Assembly (NCBI GenBank): GCA_045655645.1
Contig: JAZOPS010000047.1
Span: 3,095 to 67,094 of the forward strand
Reading direction: 5' to 3'
Origin: Fimenecus sp045655645
GTDB taxonomy: Bacteria; Bacillota; Clostridia; Oscillospirales; Acutalibacteraceae
Length of the DNA stretch: 64,000 bases
Positions within the stretch are counted from its first letter, which is position 1, and the number at the start of each line of letters is the position of its first letter. Under the pieces are notes generated by a model that saw only the letters and a program-made list of their open reading frames with translations, made no database searches and had not been told where the DNA came from. The position numbers were made by a program, and so were the translations under genes. Below are positions 7,665 to 18,000 of this stretch, one piece after another.

Positions 7665-10600
7665 ATGTATAAAGATTTTATTGAAGACAGAATTAATGTG
7701 TTTCTTGAAGAGTTTGAGAAACTTGTAATTAGAGAAAATATTCCAGTAACAGATTTTCTCTATAAAGAGTGTGACTATAAACTTGATAACACTCTTCCTG
7801 AAATTGACGATAGTTTTACTCTTTTTACACCTTATATCAACCGTTGGGGTGGCAAAAAAGATAAACATGCGTGGTTTTATAATGAAATTAAAGTGCCTGA
7901 AAATTGGGACGGTGAAATTCAACTTGCAGTAGCCAGTGATGCTCGTCTTGGCTGGTGCGATATTAACCCACAGTTTATAGCTTATGTTGACGGAAAACTT
8001 CAGCAGGGTATTGATAAAAACCACCGTGAAGTATTCTTAACAAAGGGTAACCATAAGGTTTATCTCTATGCTTATTCAGGTAGCGTTCACGATGAATATG
8101 TTGACTTTGTAACAAATCTTCAACTCATTGATGCAAAGACAAAGCAACTTTATTATGATATAAGAGTACCTTTTGAAATTCTCGCATTTGAAGACGAAAA
8201 CTCAAGAAACTATTTTGAAATCAAAAAGCACCTTAACAATGCTCTCAATTTCATTGATATGCGTTCACCATATTCAGAAGAGTATTACGCATCTCTCGAT
8301 AAGGCAATCGACTATCTCAAAACAGAATTTTATGGTAAATACTGCCACAAAGGTGATGTTTTCGCATTCTGTATTGGGCATACTCATATTGACGTTGCGT
8401 GGGAATGGACACTTGCACAAACTCGTGAAAAGATTCTTCGTTCTTTCTCCACTGTACTTGCACTTATGAAGAAATATCCTGAGTATAAGTTTATGTCAAG
8501 CCAACCACAACTTTATAAATATCTCAAAATGGATGCGCCTGAACTTTATGAAGAAGTTAAAGAAATGGTACGTCTTGGCCGTTGGGAAGTTGAAGGCGGT
8601 ATGTGGGTTGAAGCCGACTGTAACCTTTGCTCAGGTGAAAGTTTAGTTCGTCAGTTCATTTATGGCAAACGCTTTATGAAAGACGAGTTTGGCGTTGATA
8701 GTAAAATTTTGTGGTTGCCCGATGTTTTTGGTTATTCAGCGGCACTTCCACAGATTTTGCAGAAGAGTGGTGTTGATAAGTTTGTAACATCAAAAATCGG
8801 TTGGAATGAAATGAACAAAATGCCTTATGATACATTTATTTGGCACGGTATTGACAACACACCTATATTCACTCACTTTATGACAGCACAGGATAAAGTT
8901 CGTGGTCGTGAACCTGCAACAAATGTTACATATAATGCAAAACTCAATGCAAATCAGCTTCGCGGTGCTTATGACCGTTATCAGCAAAAAGATTTGTATG
9001 ACAATGTGCTTATTACATTCGGTTTCGGTGATGGTGGCGGCGGACCTTATGCAAAAGATTTAGAATATTTCGACAGATTAAAGCATGGTATCCCTGGTAC
9101 TTCCACACCAATTATGGCTTATTCAGGTGAATTCTTTGACGACATCAAGTCAAAGACAGAGAACAACCCTAAAATTCCACATTGGAATGGTGAGCTCTAT
9201 CTTGAATTCCACCGTGGTACATATACATCTCAGGCAAAGAATAAGAGATATAATCGTAAGAGTGAATTTATGTTCCAAAGAGCAGAAACTCTTTCCCTTA
9301 TTGACGAGCATTTGAATGGATATAAATATCGCAAAGAAGATATGATGAACGCTTGGGAAATCATTCTTCTCAACCAATTCCACGATATTATTCCGGGCTC
9401 GTCAATTAAAGAAGTTTACGAAGTTTCTCATCAGCAGTATGAAGAAATCGGTGCCGTAGGTAACGAAATCATTAACGACACAACAACTGATATTGCAAAT
9501 CAGGTGCAAGCTACAGATGGTTATGTTGTGTTCAATCCACATTCATTCGTAAATAGTGGTGCTGTTGAAATTGATGGCAAATGGGTTTATGCTGAAAATA
9601 TCCCTGCAAAGGGTTATAAGGTAATTAATCCAATAGTTGCTGAAAGCAAAATCACAGTTACAGAAAATTCAATTGAAAATGACTTTTTCCGTCTTACTTT
9701 AGACTCAAAAGGCACATTCACAAGCATTTTTGACAAGAGAAATAACCGTGAAGTTCTTAAAAAGGGCACACGTGGAAATGTGATTACTGCTTATGAAGAC
9801 TACCCAAGAGAATATGATAACTGGGAAATGAGCAGTTATTATACAGAAAAGCATTGGGAAGCAGACCAAGTTGAAAAAGTTGAAATTCTCAATGAGGGCG
9901 AAAGAGCAGGTCTTAAAATCACAAGGAAATTTAAGAACAGTACAATCGTTCAAAGCATCTATCTTTATAACAATATTGATAAGATTGATTTTGATAACTA
10001 TATTGACTGGAAAGAGTCACATCTCATTCTCAAAACAGCATTCCCTGTTGATGTGAATACCAACAAAGCAACTTATGACATTCAGTTCGGTTCAGTTGAA
10101 AGACCAACTCACAAGAATACAAGTTGGGACGCAGCTCGTTTTGAAGTTTGTGCTCATAAATACTGTGATTTGTCAGAATATGGCTATGGTGTTAGCCTTA
10201 TAAATGATTGTAAATATGGTCACGCTATCCATGACGGTGTAATGAGCCTTACACTTCTTAAATGTGGCACATTCCCTGACCCTGATGCTGATAAGTGTGA
10301 ACACAGATTTACATATTCATTGTTCCCACACGCAGGGGATTATCGTGAAGCAGGCACAATTCAAAAGGCTTATGATCTTAACATTCCAATGCTTTGCAAG
10401 AAAGTAGGGGAGAATAAGGGCATACTTTCAAACGAATTCTCATTCTTTACAGTTGACTGTGATAATGTAATCTTTGAAACTGCAAAGAAAGCAGAAACAG
10501 AAGAAACAATTGTTCTTCGTGGTTGTGAATATTACAATAAGCGTACAACCGTAAATGTTAAATTCGGCTTTAATGTAAAAAAAGCATACCTTTGCGATAT

Positions 10601-10697
10601 GCTTGAAAATAATATCAAAGAGCTCGAAATCAACGATAACACAATCGCAGTTGACTTCAAACCATTTGAAATCAATACAATTAAAATCATTAAATAA
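7665..10697 (+). CDS. Alpha-mannosidase, glycoside hydrolase family 38
   Basis: Protein of 1010 aa with the GH38 layout: an N-terminal beta-sandwich cap, the catalytic (alpha/beta)7 domain, a middle three-helix region and C-terminal beta-sandwiches. The zinc motif HTHIDVAWEW begins at His239. The nucleophile aspartate is in LWLPDVFGYSAALPQIL (Asp353). HDIIPGSSI gives the third metal/substrate region. There is no signal peptide, so it is cytoplasmic and would act on imported manno-oligosaccharides or free glycans. GH38 enzymes of gut Clostridia commonly cleave alpha-1,3 or alpha-1,6 mannosides; the linkage cannot be told here. No sugar transporter is adjacent. Confidence 0.95.
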   Translation: MYKDFIEDRINVFLEEFEKLVIRENIPVTDFLYKECDYKLDNTLPEIDDSFTLFTPYINRWGGKKDKHAWFYNEIKVPENWDGEIQLAVASDARLGWCDINPQFIAYVDGKLQQGIDKNHREVFLTKGNHKVYLYAYSGSVHDEYVDFVTNLQLIDAKTKQLYYDIRVPFEILAFEDENSRNYFEIKKHLNNALNFIDMRSPYSEEYYASLDKAIDYLKTEFYGKYCHKGDVFAFCIGHTHIDVAWEWTLAQTREKILRSFSTVLALMKKYPEYKFMSSQPQLYKYLKMDAPELYEEVKEMVRLGRWEVEGGMWVEADCNLCSGESLVRQFIYGKRFMKDEFGVDSKILWLPDVFGYSAALPQILQKSGVDKFVTSKIGWNEMNKMPYDTFIWHGIDNTPIFTHFMTAQDKVRGREPATNVTYNAKLNANQLRGAYDRYQQKDLYDNVLITFGFGDGGGGPYAKDLEYFDRLKHGIPGTSTPIMAYSGEFFDDIKSKTENNPKIPHWNGELYLEFHRGTYTSQAKNKRYNRKSEFMFQRAETLSLIDEHLNGYKYRKEDMMNAWEIILLNQFHDIIPGSSIKEVYEVSHQQYEEIGAVGNEIINDTTTDIANQVQATDGYVVFNPHSFVNSGAVEIDGKWVYAENIPAKGYKVINPIVAESKITVTENSIENDFFRLTLDSKGTFTSIFDKRNNREVLKKGTRGNVITAYEDYPREYDNWEMSSYYTEKHWEADQVEKVEILNEGERAGLKITRKFKNSTIVQSIYLYNNIDKIDFDNYIDWKESHLILKTAFPVDVNTNKATYDIQFGSVERPTHKNTSWDAARFEVCAHKYCDLSEYGYGVSLINDCKYGHAIHDGVMSLTLLKCGTFPDPDADKCEHRFTYSLFPHAGDYREAGTIQKAYDLNIPMLCKKVGENKGILSNEFSFFTVDCDNVIFETAKKAETEETIVLRGCEYYNKRTTVNVKFGFNVKKAYLCDMLENNIKELEINDNTIAVDFKPFEINTIKIIK

Positions 10698-10700
10698 AGT

Positions 10701-10730
10701 ATGGCGGGAGCAAGCTCCCGCCATTTTTTT
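10701..10730 (+). terminator. Intrinsic terminator after the mannosidase
   Basis: A perfect 10-bp GC-rich stem (10701-10710 with 10715-10724), a 4-nt loop and seven T. It closes the nadB-to-mannosidase transcript. Confidence 0.93.
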
Positions 10731-10794
10731 ACAAATTTGAATTTGTCGAACTCATTTTATACTTTATGTGTTATTAAATTCGACCATCAAATAA

Positions 10795-10931
10795 TGTAGG
10801 GGAGGGTCTCCGTGCCCTCCCGTATTTTTATCACACAATTGCGGGCAAGCACAGGTGCGGGTGTCCGGTGGACACCTCTGCGAAGTAGAAGCACCGACCG
10901 AACCGACAGGTGAGAATTACTCGCCCCTACA
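10795..10931. repeat. MITE-like element bounded by TGTAGGGG / CCCCTACA
   Basis: Within the 345-bp gap between the mannosidase and prs, a 137-bp block begins TGTAGGGG and ends CCCCTACA, an 8-bp terminal inverted repeat. It contains two internal hairpins, GGGAGGG-8 nt-CCCTCCC (from 10800) and GTGTCC-GGT-GGACAC (10861-10875). It is clearly more GC-rich than the flanks and has no convincing reading frame. The rest of the gap (10932-11007) holds only ATTCATTATTCAC-type microrepeats. Related TGTAGGGG or GTAGGGG starts are at 3255 and 34188. Confidence 0.55.
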
Positions 10932-11007
10932 ACCGACCATGTTGGTTGTATCTATAATTCGCGTCGCAGACCCTTAACTATTCATTATTCATTCTTCACT
11001 ATTCACT

Positions 11008-11040
11008 AAAAAAGCACCCCGTAGGGTGCTTTTTTTTTTA
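11008..11040. terminator. Terminator of prs (also works on the + strand)
   Basis: AAAGCACCC-CGTA-GGGTGCTTT stem (about 11011-11033), with a T9 run on the + strand and an A run, which is the T tract of the minus strand, at 11008-11013. It lies directly downstream of the leftward prs gene. Confidence 0.85.
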
Positions 11041-11042
11041 TC

Positions 11043-12212
11043 TTATTTAATTCCCGCTTTTTTGAGAAGAACTTCAATCTTATCAGCTGGGTCAAGAAGC
11101 TTGCTAACTGATTTGTCATGATTGAGTGTGTCAATGATATATGAAAGATATTTTGAAAGTTCAACTTCGCAATACCAATCACGCTTTTTAAGTTCAGGCA
11201 TTCTATAAACAAGATTTGTTGTGAATACCTTGTCAAAAAGTCCATCACGATAAGCCTTGTCAAAGTTTTCAAGACCTGCATTAAAGAGACCGAAAGCAGA
11301 GAAAATGAATACTCTGTTTGCACCAAGTTCTTTAATTTTTGTTGAAACGTCAAGCATTGATTCACCAGATGAAATCATATCGTCGATAATAATAACATCT
11401 TTGCCTTCAACATTTGAACCAAGGAAAGAGTGTTCAACAATTGGGTTTCTACCGTCAACAATTCTTGAATAGTCACGGCGTTTGTAGAACATACCAAGGT
11501 CAAGACCTAAATAGTTTGAATACAACATACAACGGCTCATAGCACCCTCGTCAGGTGAAATAATCATTGTGTGTTCTTTGTCAAGTTTAAGGTTATCAAC
11601 ATTGTTTACAAGAGCTTTAATCATCTGATAAGCAGGAGAAATGCTTTCAAAACCATTAAGAGGAATTGCGTTTTGAACACGAGCATCGTGAGCATCAAAA
11701 GTGATGATGTTGTCAACACCCATTGAGAGACAGAGTTCCTGAAGCATAACTGCACAGTCAAGAGATTCTCTTGAAGAACGCTTGTGCTGTCTTCCTTCAT
11801 AGAGCATTGGCATAATAACTGTGATTGTTTTTGCCTTACCGCCGATAGCAGAGATTGCTCTTTTAAGGTTAGCATAATGGTCATCAGGACTCATTGGAAC
11901 TGTCTGACCGTACATTTTATAAGTAATGCCGTGGTTAAAAGCATCAATGAGAATGTAGATGTCATATCCACGAACTGATTCGTGAAGAGTACATTTGCCT
12001 TCACCAGTACCAAAACGAGGGAAAGAAGCATTGAGAATATATGTTTCTCTTTCATAACCTGAAAAAGCGATTGACGCTTTGTGTTCTGAATCTTGCTGTG
12101 AACGCCATTTTACAAGATAACGGTCAATTTTCTCAGCCATTTCTTCGCATCCCGGTAAAGCGATAATACCGAGAGGGCCATTTGGTATTGTGGTAATTTC
12201 TCTGTCTGCCAT
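11043..12212 (-). CDS. prs: Ribose-phosphate pyrophosphokinase
   Basis: Makes PRPP from ribose 5-phosphate and ATP, feeding nucleotide, His, Trp and NAD synthesis; nadC, pncB and the his genes in this window all depend on PRPP. The PRPP-binding loop VIIIDDMISSGESM and the metal/flexible-loop region GRQHKRSSRES are clear, as is TFDAHD. At 389 aa it is longer than the usual 310-320 aa, with an extended N-terminus; this long form occurs in Clostridia. GGAGG lies 8 nt before the ATG. It is a single gene with its own promoter and terminator. Confidence 0.93.
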   Translation of the reverse strand: MADREITTIPNGPLGIIALPGCEEMAEKIDRYLVKWRSQQDSEHKASIAFSGYERETYILNASFPRFGTGEGKCTLHESVRGYDIYILIDAFNHGITYKMYGQTVPMSPDDHYANLKRAISAIGGKAKTITVIMPMLYEGRQHKRSSRESLDCAVMLQELCLSMGVDNIITFDAHDARVQNAIPLNGFESISPAYQMIKALVNNVDNLKLDKEHTMIISPDEGAMSRCMLYSNYLGLDLGMFYKRRDYSRIVDGRNPIVEHSFLGSNVEGKDVIIIDDMISSGESMLDVSTKIKELGANRVFIFSAFGLFNAGLENFDKAYRDGLFDKVFTTNLVYRMPELKKRDWYCEVELSKYLSYIIDTLNHDKSVSKLLDPADKIEVLLKKAGIK

Positions 12213-12262
12213 AATTTAACCTCCGCTGTTTTGAAAACAATATATTATCATTTAATAATAAT

Positions 12263-12290
12263 ATAATACTATATTTTGTGGTTTTTGCAA
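12263..12290 (-). promoter_or_regulatory. Putative prs promoter
   Basis: On the minus strand: TTGCAA (12285-12290), 16-bp spacer, TATTAT (12263-12268), about 50 nt before the prs start. Confidence 0.6.
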
Positions 12291-12315
12291 TAGTAAATCG
12301 ACAAAAAATTAAAAT

Positions 12316-13482
12316 TTAGTTAAAAGAGTGGTCTATTGTTATAACTGTGAAAAATCTTTCGTCTATTTTGCTCAATTTTTCGTTAATCTGGTTGATGATT
12401 TCTTCATGACTGTCTTTATGAGTGTGGGTGAGAAGAATATCAAAAATCAAATTAGTGTGTGTTGGACCTTCAACAACCCTGAAATCGTGAATTGAAAGTT
12501 CAGGGTCAATTTCTTTAACAACATCACTTGTCATTTGACGCAAAGTGTTAATTCTCTCGTCATCAACAATAATTGGGTCCATGTGGATTGAAATAAGAAG
12601 TCCCATTTCATTCATAATGTCACGCTCAATAAGGTCGATTACATCGTGAGCTTCCATAATGTCAATGTTAGCGGGTACTTCTGCATGAGCTGATGCAAAA
12701 CGACGACTTGGACCATAATCGTGAATAATCAAATCGTGCACACCAACAATATGGTCATAAGATAAAATCTTTTTTTCAATCATTTCTACATATTCTTTTT
12801 CAGGGGGATTGCCAAGCAAGACACCCAAAGTCTCTTTTGAAATGTTGAAACCTGCAAGAAGAATAAATCCTGCAACAATAATGCCAAGATATCCGTCAAT
12901 GGCTATTTCAGAAAATGCCGAAACAATAATTGAAAGCGCTGCAACACCTGTTGCTAAACAGTCGCTGAAACAGTCTTTCATAACTGCCATCATTGGCGCT
13001 GAATTAATTTTTTTGCCAAGCTTTTTATTGAAAATTCCAAGCCAAAGTTTAGCAAAAATACTGACAACAAGAATGATGAGTGCTAACCAGTTAAAAGTGA
13101 CAGGCACAGGATTTAAGATTTTATCAATAGAACTTTTTAAAAGTTCAAAACCCATAAGAAAAACGAGCACAGCAACTGCAAGAGCGGATATGTATTCAAG
13201 TCTGCCGTGACCATAAGGGTGTCCTTTGTCAGCAGGTCTTGCAGATAGCTTTACGCCTGCAAGTGAAACAATTGATGAGCCAGCATCAGAGAGGTTGTTG
13301 ATAGCATCTGCAGTAACAGAAATACTACCCGAAATAATACCTGCAAAATATTTAATTCCAGCAAGCAAAAGGTTAACAATAATACCTGTTACACTACCCA
13401 AAGTGCCATAAGCTGTGCGCACAGAAGTCTCTTTGATATTTTCGTTATCACGAACAAATAATTTGATAAGTAACGCTGTCAA
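12316..13482 (-). CDS. Cation diffusion facilitator exporter, probably Mn-type
   Basis: CDF transporter of 388 aa with six membrane helices (about residues 20-215) and a C-terminal cytosolic ferredoxin-like domain, GHPYGHGRLEYISA being the family signature. The transport site reads N-x3-D in helix 2 (ADAINNLSDAGSS) and D-x3-D in helix 5 (KDCFSDCLA). The helix-5 aspartate in place of histidine is the pattern I associate with Mn-exporting CDFs such as MntE rather than Zn exporters. It overlaps the upstream TetR gene by 4 nt (ATGA), so both are made together. Role: efflux of a divalent cation, with metal identity inferred only. Confidence 0.88.
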   Translation of the reverse strand: MTALLIKLFVRDNENIKETSVRTAYGTLGSVTGIIVNLLLAGIKYFAGIISGSISVTADAINNLSDAGSSIVSLAGVKLSARPADKGHPYGHGRLEYISALAVAVLVFLMGFELLKSSIDKILNPVPVTFNWLALIILVVSIFAKLWLGIFNKKLGKKINSAPMMAVMKDCFSDCLATGVAALSIIVSAFSEIAIDGYLGIIVAGFILLAGFNISKETLGVLLGNPPEKEYVEMIEKKILSYDHIVGVHDLIIHDYGPSRRFASAHAEVPANIDIMEAHDVIDLIERDIMNEMGLLISIHMDPIIVDDERINTLRQMTSDVVKEIDPELSIHDFRVVEGPTHTNLIFDILLTHTHKDSHEEIINQINEKLSKIDERFFTVITIDHSFN

Positions 13483-14081
13483 AATTTAACCCCCTCAGGT
13501 CTGTTATCAACCATACCTTGAAGACCTCTTGACATAAGTTGGAACCATAATTCAGCAACTTGTCTAGCGGTCCATTCAGGGTGCTTATATAACCAACAAT
13601 TCATAAGACCAACAGCAGCAAATTTGCCATATTCTGTTGAAAAATCATAAATGCTTTGGTTCATATTAGGAAAGAATGACTTGCACAAATCATAGACTTT
13701 TCCATCAAGAAGAGCAGTAAGTTTGAAAACGAACTCTGCATCGCCATGAACACCCATGAGCATTATGAAAGCTTCTTTGTTTTCTTCAACAAAACTTGCA
13801 TATTTTTCAAGCACATCAACAGGCTTCTTTATAACTGCTTTTGGTGTGACATTATTGATAAATTCACTGAAATCGTTATAGAGATTAGTTTCAATTGACT
13901 CAACTAAATCTGCAATGTCTTTATAGTGGAGATAGAATGTTCCGCGATTGATTTCAACAAGGTCAGTAAGTTCTTTTACCGTAATTTTTGAAAGACTCTT
14001 TGTTTTTGAAAGTTCAGCAAGACCCTGTCTAATAAGCTTTTTAGTTCTTCTTACTCTTGTATCATTATCGTTAATAGGCAT
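13479..14081 (-). CDS. TetR-family transcriptional regulator
   Basis: Protein of 200 aa. The N-terminal DNA-binding domain ends with the typical EINRGTFYLHYKDIADL recognition helix (about residues 38-55); the rest is a helical ligand domain. The start at 14081 (MPINDND) has AAAGGAG 8 nt upstream; the longer frame to 14147 would run through the operator and is not used. It is coupled to the CDF exporter by a 4-nt overlap. The promoter region contains a large palindrome covering both promoter boxes, so it very probably represses its own operon. Confidence 0.9.
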   Translation of the reverse strand: MPINDNDTRVRRTKKLIRQGLAELSKTKSLSKITVKELTDLVEINRGTFYLHYKDIADLVESIETNLYNDFSEFINNVTPKAVIKKPVDVLEKYASFVEENKEAFIMLMGVHGDAEFVFKLTALLDGKVYDLCKSFFPNMNQSIYDFSTEYGKFAAVGLMNCWLYKHPEWTARQVAELWFQLMSRGLQGMVDNRPEGVKF

Positions 14082-14110
14082 AAGAAATCTCCTTTGAATA
14101 ATATACTTAG

Positions 14111-14146
14111 TGTTGATTATAACACTAAAGTGTTCAATAATCAACA
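14111..14146 (-). promoter_or_regulatory. TetR operon promoter embedded in a 36-bp operator palindrome
   Basis: On the minus strand TTGATT (14139-14144), 17-bp spacer and TATAAT (14116-14121) form a near-ideal promoter. The same DNA is an inverted repeat: TGTTGATTAT plus AACAC on the left, and GTGTT, a 2-nt bulge, then ATAATCAACA on the right, around a TAAA centre. Repressor binding would hide both boxes. Confidence 0.88.
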
Positions 14147-14207
14147 TTTGTCTATTATTTTTGTGAAATTAGTAAAATTTTAACAAATATATTATATAAA
14201 ATATGTG

Positions 14208-14236
14208 TAGCAATATTTAGAAATATATGATACAAT
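14208..14236 (+). promoter_or_regulatory. Putative extended -10 promoter of the ABC operon
   Basis: TGATACAAT (-10 at 14231-14236 with an upstream TG). A weak TAGCAA sits 17 bp upstream at 14208-14213. It lies about 40 nt before the ATPase start. Confidence 0.45.
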
Positions 14237-14275
14237 AAACTGTATATATAAATTTTTACCTTAGGAGAGAAAAAA

Positions 14276-14977
14276 ATGTCATTTATCCAGTTTAATGATG
14301 TGGTAAAAACCTACAAAATGGGTGAGGTTGAAATCAAGGCTCTTGATGGAATTAGCTTCCCTATTGAGCAAGGTGAATTTGTTGTAATTGTCGGACCATC
14401 AGGTGCAGGTAAAACAACTGTACTTAACATTCTTGGTGGAATGGACAAGCCCACATCTGGCGAAGTTTTAGTTGATGGAAAAGATATTTCAAAATATACC
14501 GAACAAGAGCTTACGGGGTTCCGTCGTGATGATGTAGGATTTGTGTTCCAGTTCTATAATCTTGTGCAAAATCTTACAGCAGTTGAAAATGTTGAACTCT
14601 CTGCTCAAATTTGTGCAAATCCAATTGACGCAGAAAAGGTTTTGAGTGAAGTAGGTCTTGGTAACAGACTTGATAACTTCCCATCACAACTTTCAGGTGG
14701 TGAGCAGCAAAGAGTATCAATTGCTCGTGCTCTTGCTAAAAACCCAAAACTCTTGCTTTGCGATGAGCCGACAGGTGCTCTTGACTACATAACAGGTAAG
14801 TCAATACTCAAACTTTTGCAAGATACTTGTAAAGAAAAAAATATGACAGTTATTGTCATTACACATAACTCTGCATTGACACCAATGGCAGATAAAATTG
14901 TTAAAATCAAAAACGGACAGGTTGATAAAATTCTTATTAATGAAAACCCTGCTCCAGTTGAACAGATTGAATGGTAA
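14276..14977 (+). CDS. ABC transporter ATPase, MacB/LolD type
   Basis: ATPase of 233 aa. Walker A GPSGAGKTT is near residue 40, the Q-loop VFQFYNLV near residue 88, the signature LSGGEQQRVSIARAL near residue 140, and Walker B LLLCDEPTGALD near residue 160. The sequence type belongs to the FtsE/LolD/MacB family that pairs with FtsX-type permeases. The permease follows 24 nt downstream. A strong TTAGGAGAG site precedes the ATG. These pairs export lipids, peptides or antimicrobials, or transmit force and signals across the membrane; the substrate is not deducible. Confidence 0.93.
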   Translation: MSFIQFNDVVKTYKMGEVEIKALDGISFPIEQGEFVVIVGPSGAGKTTVLNILGGMDKPTSGEVLVDGKDISKYTEQELTGFRRDDVGFVFQFYNLVQNLTAVENVELSAQICANPIDAEKVLSEVGLGNRLDNFPSQLSGGEQQRVSIARALAKNPKLLLCDEPTGALDYITGKSILKLLQDTCKEKNMTVIVITHNSALTPMADKIVKIKNGQVDKILINENPAPVEQIEW

Positions 14978-15001
14978 TCAGCGCAGAAAAGGAAGAACAA
15001 A

Positions 15002-18000
15002 ATGACTAAATCGTTAAGAAAAGATTTTGGCAGAGAAATAAAGAAAAATTTTGGACGCTTTATTTCAATTTTGCTCATTGCTGCTTTAGGTGTTGCCTTT
15101 TATTCGGGAATCCGTTCAGCAATGCCAGCAATGCATAAAACTGCCGATAAAGTTTATGACGCGGAAAACTTTATGGATATCCGTGTTATCGGTACTCTTG
15201 GTATAACCCAAAAAGACCTTGCAAAAATAGAAGGTGTTCAGGGCGTTGGCTTGGCAGAAGGCTCAATTCAAAAGGATTATATCTGTCTTGCAAACTCAAA
15301 CGAAATCGTTACAAAGATAATGTCAATGCCTAAAACAATCAATGATGTTAAAGTTAGTGAAGGCAGATTTCCAACAGTATATAACGAATGTGTTGTTAGC
15401 CGTGAATTTATTGATGCATCAGGTCTTAAAATAGGTGACAGTGTTACATTCACAAGCGGCTCAGATGAAGATATTTATGATACTCTTGCTGCTGATACAT
15501 ACATAATTGTTGGTATTTGCTCAACATCATATTTCCTTAATGGTGATATGGGTACAAGCAGTATCGGCGATGGTATTGTTGACGGATATATTGTTATCCC
15601 AGAAGAAGCGTTTGTAGTGGATTATTACACAACAGTTCATGTGCTTGTTGATGGCGTTAAAGACCTTGATTGTTATAGTGAAGAATATAAAGAAAAAGTT
15701 CAATTAGTAATTGACCAAATAAAAGATATCTCTGATAAGCGTTGTGCAATTCGTTTCAGTGAAGTTCGTGCAAAGAGTGCAGATATGCTTCAAAAAGCAG
15801 TCAATGATTATGAAAGAGCAAAATTAGTTGCCGAAACCGAGTTGGCTGAGTCATATCAAAAACTTCTTGATACTGAAGCAATGCTTAAGGATGCAAGAGA
15901 AAAGTTTGAAGAAGAGAAAAAGGTTTTAGCTAATGCCGAAACTGAACTTCCACTTAGAAAACAACAAATTGCTGAAGCAGAAAGAGATATTGCAGAGGGT
16001 GAGAAAGAACTCAACCGAATGGAAGCATCTTATAATGAGCAAAAAGTTAAGGTTCAAATCGCAAAAGATGCTTATGAGCAAATGCTTGGAGACCCCAATG
16101 TCACCGAGATGGAATTAACAGAAGCAAGAAATGCACTTTTGCTTGTTTCTGGTATTTATGACACTCTTGAAAAGCAGATGAAAGCCAAGAGAATTGAATT
16201 AGAAGACGGTAAAAAAGAAGTTGCAGAGGGTAAGAAAACAATTGCCGAAGTTGAAAAGGTTCTTGCAGATAAAAACACAATAACCGAAACAGAAAAGAAA
16301 CTTACCGACTCTGAAATTGAACTTCAGCGTGGTAAGGAGCAATATGAAATTGCAAAGCAAGATGCTATTGATGAACTTGCCGATGCAAAAGAGAAACTCT
16401 CAAAGGCAGAAGCTGATATCAACAACATGGAAACACCTGTTTGGTATGTCCTTGATAGAACATCTGTTGAATCAAATATGAGTTTCACAACTGATGCTGA
16501 AAGTATTGGCGCTATTGGTACAGTTTTCCCAATTATCTTCTTCATTGTTGCAGCTCTTGTTGCACTCACAACAATGACCCGTATGGTTGAAGAGCAGAGA
16601 ACACAGATTGGTACTCTTAAGGCTTTGGGATACAGTCAGAAATCAATTGCTGCAAAATATATTCTCTATGCATTGCTTGCAACCTTGTTGGGTGGCGTAA
16701 TCGGTGTGTTTGTTGGTGAATTTACAATTCCTACTATCATCGTTTCAGCTTATAAAATGGTTTATTATAACCTTCAGGATAGCGTTATTGAGTTTAACGC
16801 TGTTTATGGTATCACAGCAGTTGTCGCAGCAATCATTTGCACAGTTGGTGCAGCCTATTTTGCTTGCTACAAAACACTTCTTGGTGGCGCAGCAGACCTT
16901 ATGCGTCCTGAAGCTCCTAAAGCAGGTAAACGAATTTTCCTTGAAAAGATTGACGCTATTTGGGAAAGACTTGATTTTGGTCAAAAAGCTGCAATGCGAA
17001 ATCTTTTCAGATATAAAAAGCGTTTCTTTATGACACTTTTTGGTGTTGGCGGATGTATGGCTCTTTTGCTTGTTGGTTTTGGTATTCGCGATTCAGTTTC
17101 TGCAATGGCAAATAACCAATATGGTGATGTGTTCCAGTTTGACGGAGTAGTCAGCGTTGATTCAACTCTCACAAGAGCACAACGCCGTGCAATGCTTGCA
17201 GATATTTCTGATTTGTCAGATGTTGAAAGTGGCTTGCAGGCAAACAGAACAATGGTATATGCAACAAATTCAAATGATGCAAAATTTGAAAACGAAAAGA
17301 ACGCATATATGGTTGTGCCAAGAAATATTGACGATTTCAAACAGTTTGTAAAACTTGAAGAAAGAACAGGTCTTTTAACTGATTTAAATCTCTCTGACGA
17401 CGGTGTAATCATCACAGAAAAATATGCAAATATGTTAGGCGTCGGCGTTGGTGACAGTATCTTCATCAGAAAAGGCGAGTCGGACGCATTCCCTAAAGAA
17501 GTTAAAATTGCGGGTATAACAGAAAACTATATTTTCCATTATATCTATATGACACCTAATCTTTATCAGACAATTTATAACGAGTCTGCTGAACTTAATA
17601 CAATTTATCTTAAGACAACAGACGCAGTGAATGTTGCTGATTTCAGTGAACAGATTCTCAAAATCAACGGTGTAAATACAGTTGTTATGAATGAAACTGA
17701 ACTTAACGACATTAAAGATGTCATTAACAGACTTTATTTTGTTATTGTTATAATGATTCTTGCAGCTGGTGCTTTGGCATTCATTGTTCTTTACAACCTT
17801 AACAATATCAATATCACAGAAAGAAGACGCGAACTTGCAACACTTAAACTTTTAGGTTTTTATGATAGCGAAACTGCAGCTTATGTGTTCCGTGAAAACC
17901 TTGTGCTTACAATACTTGGTACGGTTCTCGGTATTTTCTTGGGTATTATCTTGCACAAGTTCGTTATGATAACTGTTGAAACAGATGTCTATATGTTCGG

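Noticed and set aside
14082..14147. N-terminal extension of the TetR gene
   Set aside because: The extension would be encoded by the operator/promoter palindrome itself; the ATG at 14081 has a proper ribosome site.
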